Shown here: positions 12,816 through 25,286 of the stretch, piece by piece
Layout of the letters: the number at the start of each line of letters is the position of its first letter
Numbering within the stretch: position 1 is the stretch's first letter
DNA from: Todiramphus chloris collaris
Taxonomy: Eukaryota > Chordata > Aves > Coraciiformes > Alcedinidae
Length of the DNA stretch: 64,000 nt
NCBI GenBank assembly: GCA_025345505.1
Contig: JANVCC010000056.1
Location: 1,295,049-1,359,048, forward strand
Direction: 5' to 3'
The notes under the pieces: generated by a model
What the model was told of the DNA's origin: nothing
Seen by the model: only the letters and a program-made list of their open reading frames with translations
The model's database searches: none
Position numbers and translations under genes: made by a program

Positions 12816-14321
12816 ATCTACTTGTTACTACAGAAAAGCCTGAATTTCACAGAGGAAAAAATTGTTACAGAGTGAAACATGATTTTTGGTAGAGTAAAAA
12901 AAAAAAAAAGTAAAATCTGAAGGTCCAGCACATTCAGAACTTGCCTGCCCTGTTTTGTCATCACTACAAATTGTATAAAACAGCCTACACTGTATTCATC
13001 ACAATTACCGCCACATTACTGTATTTCATGTTGGTACTCACAATGTTCTACACCTAAACAAGAAGTTAATAGTGTTCAACTGGTTCCCACCTCCTTCCCT
13101 ACTTTGCTGCTATCTGATCAATCTGGAAACACTCGCCGCAATCTTAAAATGAAATTAAAGTGCTCACATGCACAGAGTATCCAATATTATATACTCTGCG
13201 TACTTTCCAGTTTGTTTCAGTACCATGAGAGCACTGAAGAAGCTGAAGTATTAGGATGCTTTCAACATCAGTTAATGATGGTCTGTTCTCTGGATGTGGT
13301 GGAAAAAGAAAATTTTTTTTTTTTTTTTAGCTATCAAATAAAACCAGTTGGCTTTGAACAACATCAGCTCAAATTTTGTATTGTGTATGGTGTTAGTACA
13401 GCCTACTACTTCTTGTCTCTAAGAACAAACATGATGCCAATTCTACATTTTGAAAAGGAAGCAATGTCACATGCATAGCTGTCACAGAGCACACATGAAA
13501 AACAAGATAAAATAAAGTTTAATGCCAAAGTACCCCAAGCAGATGACACTGCCCAAGTCTAATCGTTAAAAACTGGAATCCTCACTGTTATTTTCTCAAT
13601 CACTAAGTTTGTGTAAGCCACAGCACAGTACAGAAATCTAAGCTACATTAGTAGCTTTCTTGGTAGTCAGCAAGCTTGCTATTGTCCATGTTCATTCATC
13701 TCTCAAACGTATACAGCAATGTACATTTGTAAAATCGTTTTCAGTCTGCTTTTACTTTTTAAGGGTTGCCTATGATGAAATAAAATTAAAGTGTGCTCAA
13801 ATACTGTATCTTTAGTAGTAGTACTAGTATCAGTATTTCCTGCCAAAGACAGTTATTAGTACTGGTATTTGCAATGTTCTATCTGAGGCAATCTAATGTA
13901 ATACTCAAGTGCCATATTCAATGAAAAGTGTTTCATCTAAGAAAAAGCAGTGGGTTTTGATATGTTCAATTCACTACACACTACACTGCTAAAAAAACCA
14001 AAACAAACAAACGAAAAACCAAAAAACAATCTTTTTTCAGAACACTATGCATTAAAAGTCATAAATATGTCATGAAAGTGTCTTTACATTCAGTTATCCT
14101 CTAGTTCACTAGTAATAGCAACACACTTGAAGTTATCAGCTCAAGATCATCCTTGCTTTAAGCTGCTTTTAGAAGGGAGATGTTTTGCAAATGAATATGA
14201 GATTGATTTATAAGAAGCAGTTGATCAACCAAATAATGTTAAAAGTGGTAACATCATAAGAGTAGTAAATATTTATTTCTCCCACTATTCAGCAAACAAA
14301 ACATTTAGTAAATACTTTTAC

Positions 14322-14345
14322 CTCTTCTCCGCCCATAGCTCCTGG
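14322..14345 (-). CDS. CPEB3: CPEB3 24-nt microexon
   Basis: 24-nt exon between acceptor ttacatgcag|CCAGGAGC and donor AGAAGAG|gtaaaa, phase 1 to phase 1. Joined to its neighbours it encodes TRSYGRRRG, which runs into RSSLFPFEDGF of the next exon. CPEB2, CPEB3 and CPEB4 share this type of 8-residue insert; CPEB4 has RTYGRRRGQSSLFP. Inclusion creates a run of arginines before RSS, a basophilic-kinase type site. A TGC sits directly before the acceptor AG (14350-14348 on the minus strand), the arrangement typical of neuronal microexons that depend on SRRM4. Inclusion in neurons is inferred from the family and not visible in DNA. The exon is too short to be found by ORF length. Confidence 0.9.
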
Positions 14346-16522
14346 CTGCATGTAAACACAGAAGAAAATTGTCGGTACAGCTGTCATTAGATTTAGCTCC
14401 AAAAGCAACAAAAATGTAGCTTCTAAATCTTCTCTTTTTCCCCTCCCACCACAAAGAAGGAAAAGACATTCAAAAAGTGCAAGATGAAATTCAAACAATC
14501 CAAGACAAAAGAAAAAGTCTGAAGATGACACAGCCAGGGGGAGGGAAAGAAAAAAAAAAAGTAACATACCTGCTGTGCAATTTTTCTACATAGCAAAAGT
14601 ATTTAAAAAATCAGGCATATCAGATTTACAGTACTATAAAATAATAATTTAGGATTATGGTTTTAAGAGGCAATAAACATCATCAACAGTAATCCTAATG
14701 AAAAGAACTCATTTTGCATTTTATGAATTAGTTGTGGCGAACATATTTTCTGATTATGTTTCAGTTCAAATAATTAACCATGTATAAATACTAAAATCCT
14801 ACTAAACCAATATGAACTCAATAGCCCGTATGTTCAGATGAATAAAAACAGCTTGAGAAGATGTCTTTAACCACCAGAATTAATACGGTATTTCAATGAC
14901 ACATGCATCAATGGCAGAATCCACAGCATTCACTGTACGAGTGCAGAAGCATATTTCATGATACAATGGGAAATGCAAAAAAGCAGCATTTTTTATTCTG
15001 AAATTTCAGAACACCAGAAAATCATCTGGAAAACAGGGTCTTCTACACAGGGACTTCAATCTGTCACAAAAGATATCTGTGGTCTTCCAAGGTAATCAAA
15101 TGTAGAAGGCTAGGGATCAGGTAGAGCTTTTCAACAGCAAGTGGGCTTAGGCAATAGGTAATAGACCCTGTGTTTGTGCTCCTCCTTGCTCCCAAGCCCA
15201 TCTCTTATTTCCAAAACTAAGATAATGCCTTCTGTTCCTGCCCTACACACCCAAGTTTTAGGTGTGATTCCTTTAGCTCTCTCTACAATCCCTCTTAGCC
15301 CACTTCTTCTAGTTCACACTCCCTCCTTTATATCCCAAGCATCCTCTACCATAAAAACTTGCATTTTTCCCAATTTTTTATTTCCATCTTGTGGAATGCA
15401 TATCCTGAGGTATCCCACCACATGCCTCAGCTTTCCCTACTTACTTTTCTTTGGCCAGCAATTACATATGTGACAAATCAGTTGTGACTGGTTAGGAACT
15501 AGCCATCTGCTGACTGGTCCCCTTGTTGTCCTCTCCAAGCAGCCCTAGGGGCTACCCAGAGAAGACAATCTCCTTCAGCACAGGCACTAGTAACCTCTCT
15601 TCTACCAAAGTACCTTCTTCCTCAGGCCCTGAAGAAACAGTCTCAGACTCCACACACCTATGTCTTTTTCCCCTGCCATCATTGAAGCCACGAAAGAGCA
15701 ACACGTGTTTCGTTAGGAGGATTAAAAAATTTTCAGTGTCTGCAATCAAGAACTGATTCACGATTTATGTTTAACATAAAGACAGTAGAAGTTGTTTATG
15801 TGGACAACTGTTCAGCCAGTGAGGCTGTCAGTAAGCCCTGAAAAAGACACTGCTCCTTGCACAGAGAGTGAAGGGAGAATTAATACTAGAGTTGGCTTTG
15901 CAGAAAGAGTAAAATTAATCCTCCTCCTTTCAAGGTACCTCTATTTCATTACTTATTATGATGGAAAAGAATCATTGTCAGACCTCATGTAGCAGGTCCT
16001 TGTCTTGATAAACGCCCATAAATAAACATGTATCAAAGTAGAGGTATCATCATGTTTTGAGACTAATTTAGTCGAAAGAGTTCTCAAACAGAATGCTACC
16101 AATCTAAAAATTAAATAAAGAAGCGTTACTGTAGTATGAGATTAAAAGACTTCTGTATTTCTTTTTAAGATAAGAAAGCTTTATGTGCTTAATGTAAACA
16201 TTTAGGCTGTGAAGAAGCTAATGGCATATCACGGCAGAAATCTACCATGAAGTTCTGTAAATTTGAGAATAATCTATTACCATCTATATATTACCATCTG
16301 TTGTAACACTTGTGTGTTATACTGGACAATATTGCTTTTATCTCATACATGCAACTCACACAGGTAATCTTTATGTCCATAAAAAGGTTTTAGTGAAGGT
16401 ATATTTACAGTTGTCTGTAAGTTCTAGGGAGAAAATGCTGCAATCCCCTTAAGGATTAAGAGGAAGACAGTGAGCCTAGTCTGCTCTTGCTGAAGGTCAA
16501 GTTTCACCAATGTTGATTATTA

Positions 16523-16538
16523 TACACACACACACACA
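16523..16538 (+). repeat. Short (CA)n
   Basis: TA followed by seven CA units, in the intron upstream of the microexon. Confidence 0.85.
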
Positions 16539-18094
16539 ATTTGAAAGTGAACTCAATTTTATCCGGTGATTACATTAAAATGTTCCTGACAGTCATTCAG
16601 CATGGCAACTTAAGAATGTCAACACACACAGTTATGTTGTTTACACATGACACAAAATGTGTCATTTGATACAAGTTAATAAAAAATGCCCATCTTGTTC
16701 ATAAATCAAAGTTCAGAGCATAACAAATTTAATAGAAGGAATGGTTCATCCAGTAAATTTCATAATGCCTACAGCTTAAGTATTTTAGAAGATAAACAAT
16801 TTAGAAATTATTCTTGAATTGAGACATTTGAGAGCCAGTAAGAAAACTCTGGCAGTATTACAAACCATGAAACTACCAGTGCTATACATCTGAAGTTAGT
16901 TTCTCCCTTGGGCAATTCCAACAAAAGACAAGAGACTGGGTGCTCCCAGGACTGTACTCACCACCAATGAAACCACTCCCATATACTGGTTTCAGTGACA
17001 AATATGAACATCATTTTGCACTTAAAGCCATCTACTTAAAGGTTTAAAAGCTGAACACAAAAGTGATTCCTTCCTAGGTACCTTGTAGAACATTACAGTA
17101 TGAATGAAAACATAGCTGCTTTAAGAAGTGATGAGAGCATTTTCCTATGTACACTGCAAAATTGTTGCAAGCAGGCAGTGATCAGTTGTGCAATTCCCAG
17201 AAGGATCATCACTGCATTTGTGTTTCTCCATCCCCTTGTAACCTTCTTTAACTGACAGGTAGAAAGTTACATAACCACTGTGTCCCAGATTGCATGTACT
17301 CAAAGACAAAGGAACAACACATTCTTCTTTACCTCCTGTTAACTCTCCTGAAACTATTACCTCATCCCAGAAGTTGAGTGTATTTTTATTAATATGAAAC
17401 TGTATGCTGAAGAACAGAACTCTTAAGCTTTTAACAAACAAGCAAACCAAAATTCCCCAAACCCCAAATACTGCAATGCAATTACGTAGATTTAGTGCTG
17501 ATGCTATTGGAATTCCCCAAACCCTGCAGCTAAGATTACCCATTGTTGCAATAAATCAAAACACACTCAATTGAAATGCTCAAATTTTAACTGCATCTCA
17601 AAGAAAGTTCTATGAAACTGATGAAAAAGAACTTTAAAGGCTTGCACTTTGCAAACATTTATCTGTTAGTCAAGGGAGAAGGGATATACTGGTGGCATAA
17701 GAATACACTTGCAAAATTTTATGAAGAAACGCAAAGCTCAAGACAACCTGCTTTATGAGATGAGCATATCTGCACAACACACAGAAGCACATATCCACAC
17801 GAGACAGCCCTCAAGGAGTCAGAAGGAAGGTGTGACCCAATAACCATTGCCTGTGGTCCTGAAAAGGCAGAGGACCAGAACAACAGTGTGACAATGCTGA
17901 CAAGAGAAAAAAGTTATATGGACCAGGGAAGTTATTCTGTTGTTTAAAGTTATTCTTGCTCAGTTAATATACATACCAAAACCAAGAACACAATCAAGCA
18001 ACGCAAAGTTGCTTACTGTATATCAGCCAGTAAACCACCTTCACTCTTCAGGTCACTACTTAAGCTAGGACTAGAGTTTGGTTTTGCCCTTTTG

Positions 18095-18120
18095 TTTGTG
18101 TTGGAAGGTTCCAACACAAA
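18095..18120. repeat. Perfect 12-bp inverted repeat, 2-nt spacer
   Basis: TTTGTGTTGGAA, GG, TTCCAACACAAA. Flanking CCCTTTT and AAAGGG could extend the stem with bulges, spanning roughly 18087-18125. Confidence 0.88.
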
Positions 18121-18450
18121 AAGGGACATTGTGTAACCTGGATGATAAAAGCAAACCATGTATATAAATACCAGAATTGCACAAATGATTTCTGAGAATT
18201 ACTATTAGTAAAGCAGGTGTTCTGAAATGTATTTAAGAGATGAAACTAAACAACAACCTACAGAAAAGAAAGGACTTTGACTACAACATATTCTTACAAA
18301 CTTCCTTTTCGTGCTCATTAAAGTATAGTCAGGAAGCACATATCTCAGCTAGAATGCCTACAAGATCTCATAAGCAATGCCCTGCTGGGGAAAACCAATG
18401 AACGATCCAGGCAAGTATTCAGTCTTCAATAGTGACAGTAGAAAGAGCAC

Positions 18451-18526
18451 ATCAGACTGGCCACGAATGAACTAGATGATCTTTCAAGGTCCCTTCCAAC
18501 CCTTAACATCCTGTGATTCAATGAAA
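18451..18526 (+). mobile_element. CR1 LINE 3' end fragment
   Basis: The stretch contains AGATGATCTTTCAAGGTCCC followed by TTCCAACCCTTAACATCCTG and TGATTCAATG, the typical 3' terminus of avian CR1 elements. It is heavily 5'-truncated and in + orientation, opposite to CPEB3. CR1 is the main LINE family of birds; this copy has no coding part. Confidence 0.85.
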
Positions 18527-19095
18527 TGCTGACACAATAAATCAGTAGAAGGCGGTGTAATAATATAGTTCAATATCCCAGTGAACCAAGCCTTTTAAGT
18601 TAAGAAACAATTGCAAAAACAAAAACCACCTTACTTCATCTCCTGGAGACAACAGATGTTAGTCATGTGGAACAGTGAGTACTCCCTCTTAACAGCTTGA
18701 TCTCTAGTTAAGGGTTCCATTTTTATGGATCAGACAGTGTGGGGATAAGTTCCTCTGGGAAGACAGATAGCTACACAACTGAAGAACCTTTTCAAATGCA
18801 TCTAACCTTAGTAAAAATCTGATAAATTAAGTCTATAGAAAAGCTGATGTACTTTCAATATACTCGTATAGGAGATAATATTGCCCAATTAATTTGTTGA
18901 CTTGTCTTTTAAATCCGATTCTAATAGTAACAAAAAACTGATTAGCTGTGAAAGATCCTCTTCACAGATTTTAGCAGGGGTATGGACTGGATTAATTTGT
19001 GCTAGAATCTGAAGACTGCATGAAGCTCCCTACTGCAAGAACTCTGTAAAGTTAAGAAACTGTAACACACATGATTAAATTATGTTGATAAAACC

Positions 19096-19188
19096 TGCTC
19101 TAGTGGGAGGTGTCCCTGTCCATGGCAGGGGGGTTGGAACCAGATGATCTTTAAGGTCCCTTCCAACCCTGACAATTCTATGATTTTA
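19096..19188 (+). mobile_element. CR1 LINE 3' end fragment
   Basis: It reads GGTGTCCCTGTCCATGGCAG, a G run with GGTTGGAAC, then GATGATCTTTAAGGTCCCTT and CCAACCCTGACAATTCTATG. This is the classic CR1 3'UTR and tail motif, + orientation, 5'-truncated. It lies about 600 bp from another CR1 tail in the same orientation, most likely an independent insertion. Confidence 0.9.
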
Positions 19189-22100
19189 TATTGGACAATG
19201 AAAATAATCTCTACTCATCAAACACACCCCTTAATTTTTTTCTTTATTTTAGATGAACTAAAATGTCTAAACCATGAGATCTTAGATACCAGATAAGACA
19301 GAGACTTACAAATTACTGATAACTCATCTTGGTGAGACTTCCGATTTGTTTTTTTTATTGCTTTATTAAAGTAATTTTTTTACGGTTCACAATCTGAACT
19401 GAGGAGAACTAGATCTCCACTCCTTCCATATCATAGCTAAACATGAACATGATCAGGTAATTTCAAATACAGAAATATGTGCCACCATTTATCTGTATAT
19501 CACAGTTTATGTAAGACTTAACAGTATATTGAGATTTTTAAAAAATTCTTTCTTCAGTGGTGGCACTTAAAGACATTTTTTTAAATTGACTTGAAATAGC
19601 TTTATCTCTATGGAAAAATAGAGAAAAAATAAAGTCAGCATTTCCCAATTTGAAATTTTGGAGCTAAAAGGGATAAAGAAAACTTATGTAACAAGACTGG
19701 GAGCCTCCCTAATTTTTAAGGTAGCAGAATCTTATTTCTAATTTACAAAACTAATCTGTAATCTTGAGGCAGTCAGCAGTTCAGAAGAACACTTGCTTTA
19801 GGACACTGAGTTGTCAAATAGTTTTCTAAGATCAGAAAGGAAAATATGTCAAGCTTTGTCATTTGACTAGGGAGTGTCTGAAGTTCTTAGAGATCTGGAA
19901 GTTTACAAGTGAATTGCAAAGCCAGTGAAAATGAACTAATGAACTGAGAGAATGTGACAGAATCAAATATAATTATCCAATGTATCTTTGCTATAACAAT
20001 ATCTCGGTAGCACACCTGGAACTCAAAGAGCTATTTTTGCTAAAGTAACAAAAAGCAAATTAACAGAACAATCTAGGAAGTCTATGTCATTAAATACACA
20101 GACTGAGATCAAGTATTTGTGTACACAGAACAAGAAACGCAGATGCAGGGAGTGCATCCATAGAGTTTCTCTCAAGCGATTTGAAGATTTCCTTTGGGTC
20201 ATAATAAAATTCTGAGATGAGACATATGAATATTGTATCTCTGTAGCACTAGAACTCTTTTAAACTTTGGGCCACATGTTCAAAGTTCCTTTGGGAAGTA
20301 TTTTTGACTTTGTTCATTTCAGTCAATTCATTTGCTATAATGTACATAAATAGAATTTAAGTCTTTATGATTTTAAAGGCATTCAACAAGCTGTCTCAAA
20401 CCAGCCATATGGAAAAATCATAGCTGCAATTTCAGCAAGACAAATCAAAATATTTCACCTTCATCAGTCAGCCTATACTACTCTGTCTGAATGGTCAAGG
20501 TCATATAACAAACCGTCCAAAATATTAAAACCAAACAAATAAATCACTGAGTAAGAGCTGGGTAAGGAACATTTTGTTTAAAAAGTTGGAGGCATGTGAA
20601 AGGCAGTAGCTGAAGTAGAAGCAGTATGAGTAACGTAATTTGTAGCAATCAACAAAAAAATTATATGCACATAAATGTAGTTTAGAATAGATTCAACATT
20701 TTTACTAACTAAAATAGGAGTCAAAGCTGTCAAGACCTGTTTGCAAAGATGAGGCCAGTGCATGAAGCGGCATGAATTTACTGTATATAAAATGCTATTT
20801 CTTGGATAACAATTTCCGGATTTTTATCTAGGTAAGAAGAAAGCCAATAGCATGACAGTCATGTGCATAACAGTAGGTCATGTGCATAAATGTAATTCTT
20901 ATTTTTTCCCATACTTCTAGGGGAATAAAGAATTGAACTGGTTCGCCACATTAACTTCTGTGTGCCTTGCCACAGAATGTTCGTACTGAGCTTTATGTGC
21001 ACAAAAATCTATTTACTTCCAAAGAAAATTTTCTACATAGTTACTTGCAGGACACACATCCCCGTTTTTCAGGGATAACATTTGCAATTATTTTTACTTC
21101 AGCGTGTTTCAGCATTTGAGATCTGAGAGGTTATTTTTCATGATGAGCAGTGCAACAGAACAGCTTGCTTAAGAAAATAATGCTCTTTCATCCCCTTTTC
21201 CTATGGCTAGAAAAGCTGTTCAAAAGAACAGGGCTTCTATCCTCCTGTCTTTTTAAACAGGTCTTTGAAAACATATAATCTAAACAATTTGGGTTTTGGG
21301 ATTGGGATGAACTATTGCTCAGCTACAAGTGATTAAAAATAGTGTTCTCAATTTCCACTGATGGATGGGCTGGATGTGCAGACAGACTCTGTGATAACGT
21401 GGTGGTATTAGCCTCAACAGTCCCTTCTAGTTCACTTTTTTACAATGCTAGCAATGCAAGAGTAACAACAGTATCTCTGATAACATACTCTGATATACAA
21501 ACACAACTGAATCCCATCAGTGCAAAAATACAATCTACATGCAAGATGAATGTAGTTAAGGCCCTCATATTGGACCTCAAACGCTTGATCAAACACATGA
21601 ACTCAAAAGTACTGTTTAAACAGCTTAGGTCTTCCTTCCTTAGGCATACTGAGGAGCCAAGCATATGCTCAAGAGGCTAACAAGGCTTATCTCTTTTCAT
21701 TTCTTTGGTTTAGTTTAAAAAATAAAGATAAAACATTTCTAACAGCCTGGTGGATAGGAACTTCGTTCATATTGCTTCCTATCTACCAAACCTAATTCTG
21801 AACGGCCATCTCATCTCTTGTAGCATCATATATAATGCTTGTGGAACAGCCTGACAAATCTTGTTCTTAAAATTCTGCAGAAACAGATGGCACTCACCCA
21901 CAATATAGAAGATCACAGATGAAAGGAAAGAGCATTGGTGAGGTTACAAGGCAGGAAAAGATGTAGGGAAAAAACAACAAACAAGAAGGTAGTAAAGAGC
22001 TACAGAGCTGAATTTAAAATAAGATAATTTAAGAAATCTATCTCTGCTATGAAAAGACTTCAGCAGTCACTGATAAGAGCTAGTGCCTTCAGTAACAGCC

Positions 22101-22530
22101 AAATCAGATCTCAAAGCGCAGACGCTAACATCAAAAGAATTAAGGGAAGAAAGAAGAGGCATGTTTTACTGCCTTTACTTCCCACGTTTTAGAAATTACA
22201 CAGATATAAAAGGGACTTTGAGATACCATCTAGCCCACATCACAGCCCCCAGGGCAGCATCAACACTAACACGGTGTACAGCTGGTTCTGAAAAACTTGG
22301 CAAGGTTATGTGTAAAGTGACAGTTTGAACACTCTGGGACTCTTACAAAACCTGCTGCCTTTGCTATGTCACACTTGACATCATTTGCTTTTTCCCTCCA
22401 GTTAACTAAACTGTGACCTCTTCACAATTACGTTAGGTCTAGTTCTGCAAACATTATTATCTTTCTCGTTGTTTTTTATTCCTTTCTATTATTTTTTATA
22501 TGTTAATAAGCTAGTAACACATTAATAATG

Positions 22531-22557
22531 TTTAGACCACTTGGCAAGTGGTCTAAA
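22531..22557. repeat. Perfect 12-bp inverted repeat, 3-nt loop
   Basis: TTTAGACCACTT, spacer GGC, AAGTGGTCTAAA: all 12 pairs match. It can fold into a tight hairpin in RNA from either strand. No neighbouring element explains it. Confidence 0.9.
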
Positions 22558-24086
22558 GAGCTCAGTAAATTCCTATAGGCAAACTATTGGAAGAGATTGA
22601 TGTCTCAAAATGTAGCCACACATTTTCCCAGAATATTATCACTAAAAAAGCCAAGCGTTTTTACCTATTAACTGCCAACCCAAGATTTTGCAAAACAAAA
22701 ATTCAATAAACCTTATATTTGGAGCAGTTCATTTCAAGTTACACCAACAGCATTGGCAAAAAATTTAAATTAAAATGCTATTTCAGCAACTTTGTTGTAT
22801 CTAAACACTGTATGTGTTTGAAAACAATCGATCAGAATACAGGAAGAGACAAGTACAATAACTCTTAAAGAGACAAGGCAATTTAAAAATCAATAGAAGC
22901 ATGAAAATAAAAAATGAAATTGTTTTGCTGCCATTACATTTTCTGTCATGGAACGACAACTTTTCCACATAATTGTGATCTATATTAATAAAATAAACCA
23001 ACATCTCTATACAAACATGTAAAAAGGTGCCCCAAACCCTTGCCTTGATGTATTTTTCAAAGTATTTTACTCAGAACAAACAGAACTAAATGGCACTAAT
23101 GAAAAGAAGAAAAAGACAGTCAGATGGAGAGGAAATAGCACCAGATCTCACAGATGACACATTTTCAGATGAGACAAGAATGAACATTGGAAGCACATGG
23201 AACATTTGAAGCCCAACAGCAGTGCAAAGTCATTGTACAGAGAAGCTTTATGAAAAACATAATTCCATCATTTCACAAAGGGGGTTTTCTCATTTGTTGG
23301 TTTAACTACCTTTAGTCTAAACTCATTTTACAGAAGTTTGTTTGGGATCCCAGCAATACAGGTCAGTGCTTCCTGAGAAAGATCACACCTCTCCCTTTTT
23401 AACTTTCTGTAATTCTCTTCTGCTAAAGCTTATTGTTGGCTTTCTGGAGTTCAGAAGAAGCATTAAAGGTAGCTCGCTTCCTAGCATATAAGAGACTGTG
23501 TAATGAATCCTAATTGTATAATTAATTAAAAAGGTGCACATATTAATTCAAGAAGATGTCCAGTGTCCCCCAAAGAGAAGCAATGGCTGTAGAAATATAT
23601 GACTGCAAATGGGAGTGAATATTAGTAAGAGAAAGGGATGGAGAACAACTTTGAGTTAATGGCGGCAAAGCAAATCAGTTTCTTTTCAGGTTTTGCTTAG
23701 TATCGTAAACAACTTCTAATTTGTATTGCAAACATCCAAAAATATTGTTAAGAGATAATTTCTCTCTAAGTTCATACATGAATTTGCATAAATAAAATCA
23801 ATAGTTCAATTTATGCCATATTTCCCCTAGAAATTAGTATCCATTGAAAGTTTATAGAAATTCTTCTCCTGCTTAGCTCAGTATAAATGATGTTATTAAA
23901 AAGTTAAAAAAAAACCCCTATGTCACTACTTGATTAAAACCACTATTTCAATTAGAGAAATTTCAATTAGGGCTGGTAAGGACAAAAGCTATTGCTCTTT
24001 CCCTTTTCACAATGTTTTAAATCTAAATATTTGCATCTTCCTTTGTTTTAAATTCCCTTCAAAATTATGCTCAGATTTCTCTGAAT

Positions 24087-24110
24087 ATTTGAACATTGAA
24101 ATGTTCAAAT
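24087..24110. repeat. Perfect 11-bp inverted repeat, 2-nt spacer
   Basis: ATTTGAACATT, GA, AATGTTCAAAT. Near-palindrome in AT-rich intron, not attached to any recognised element. Confidence 0.88.
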
Positions 24111-25157
24111 AGAAGTCCAATTCTTGAGAACTTCAAGCGCCTCTACATTAAAAATACACACACGTGCAACTCTTCATGTATGTACACAAGTATAACACCA
24201 TTAACGACAAGATATTCATAATTAGATTGTTATGCATTTAAAAGTAATCTCCTCTATGTCACATTTTATTATTTCAGAACTTAGTGCTTTGAGATGATAA
24301 GTTATAGCTTTACATCATGATGAACAAAATGGTGGTAGTATGCTCTACACTAAGCCCTGCCAGATAAGCAAGTAACACCTTCCCTCAAACCTAACAATCC
24401 CCTTCAACATTTAGAGAGAGTAGGTTAAGACAGTCAGTCAGGGAAATCCCCAGTTTTAAAAGACTGTAATCAGTAAATAAGAATACAACTGAATACAGTT
24501 GAACGTGTTGCCATAAAGGATGAGAAGCAGCTAGAGAGATGAACACCCGTTAGAAAACTTCCCCCCCCTCCCTATGACATGTCAAATAAAGTTTTGCATT
24601 ACTGTTGGTATGAGCCTGTGTTGTCTTCCAGCTTCAAAGAGTGTCTACACTGTTAGTAAGAAATTGAGCTTTGAGCAATAAATCCTTAAAGATTATGTCT
24701 TTGCAGGAAAAGAGAAAAACGCTTGTGTAGCAATGACTATAAATAGAATGTGAAGGTTGGATTTGCAGATTCAGCAGACAGCATTTGGTTTCACAGAAAT
24801 TATATATAGATATTATATTATGATTTAAATAAGTTACATAAGTTCTACAAATTGTTCCAAAAATTGCTAGGATGAAATAACTTTTGGGAACTTTTATTTT
24901 ATTTTAAGTTTTGTTTGGGTTTGGGGTTTTTTTTTGGTTTGGTTTTTTTTTGAACACCACAACCATTCCAGCACAGGAAAGAATATTTCTTCTGGGACTA
25001 ACTTTCCTTAGAATATTTCTCTGTGACAAAGGTAATGGATCATATGGGAAATAGATATTTCTGAATATCTCAGCTTTAGCTGCATAGGAAATAAAATTTA
25101 AGTCACAGAAAGGAATTTTTAAGCTTATGTACTTGAATACTTGCTTTTATTCTCAAG

Positions 25158-25286
25158 TCTTCAAAGATTTAAGAGCAAAACCCAATAGGTTTCACAATAC
25201 AGTAATTCTACCTTCTAGGCTCTTAGTAATGGCCAAAAATGGTGTGGCCTCACCTGATAAAGAATGGGAGGAAGAGATGCAGGAGA
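25158..25286 (+). other. Candidate internal exon on the opposite strand
   Basis: 129 nt, phase 1 to 1, between ttttattctcaag| and |gtaaaa. The peptide includes RFHNTVILPSRLLVMAKNG and DKEWEEEMQE. Coding-like composition in an AT-rich intron, but unidentified and unlinked to other exons. Confidence 0.2.

Larger units (their letters stand above)
9849..14321 (-). other. CPEB3: CPEB3 intron between microexon and RRM1 start
   Basis: 4.47 kb intron downstream of the microexon. It contains a long A/C-rich tract at 11198-11313, a short (CA)n at 12800-12815, poly-A at about 12897-12909, a T run at about 13313-13329 and another A/C-rich tract at 13991-14030. Nothing else recognised. Confidence 0.88.

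Noticed and set aside
17451-17525. AATTCCCCAAACCC repeated exactly 60 nt apart
   Set aside because: Sequence between and around the copies is not repeated, so a tandem unit is not supported.
17145-17543. 132-codon frame on the minus strand
   Set aside because: Composition is typical of translated AT-rich non-coding DNA and no exon boundaries fit.
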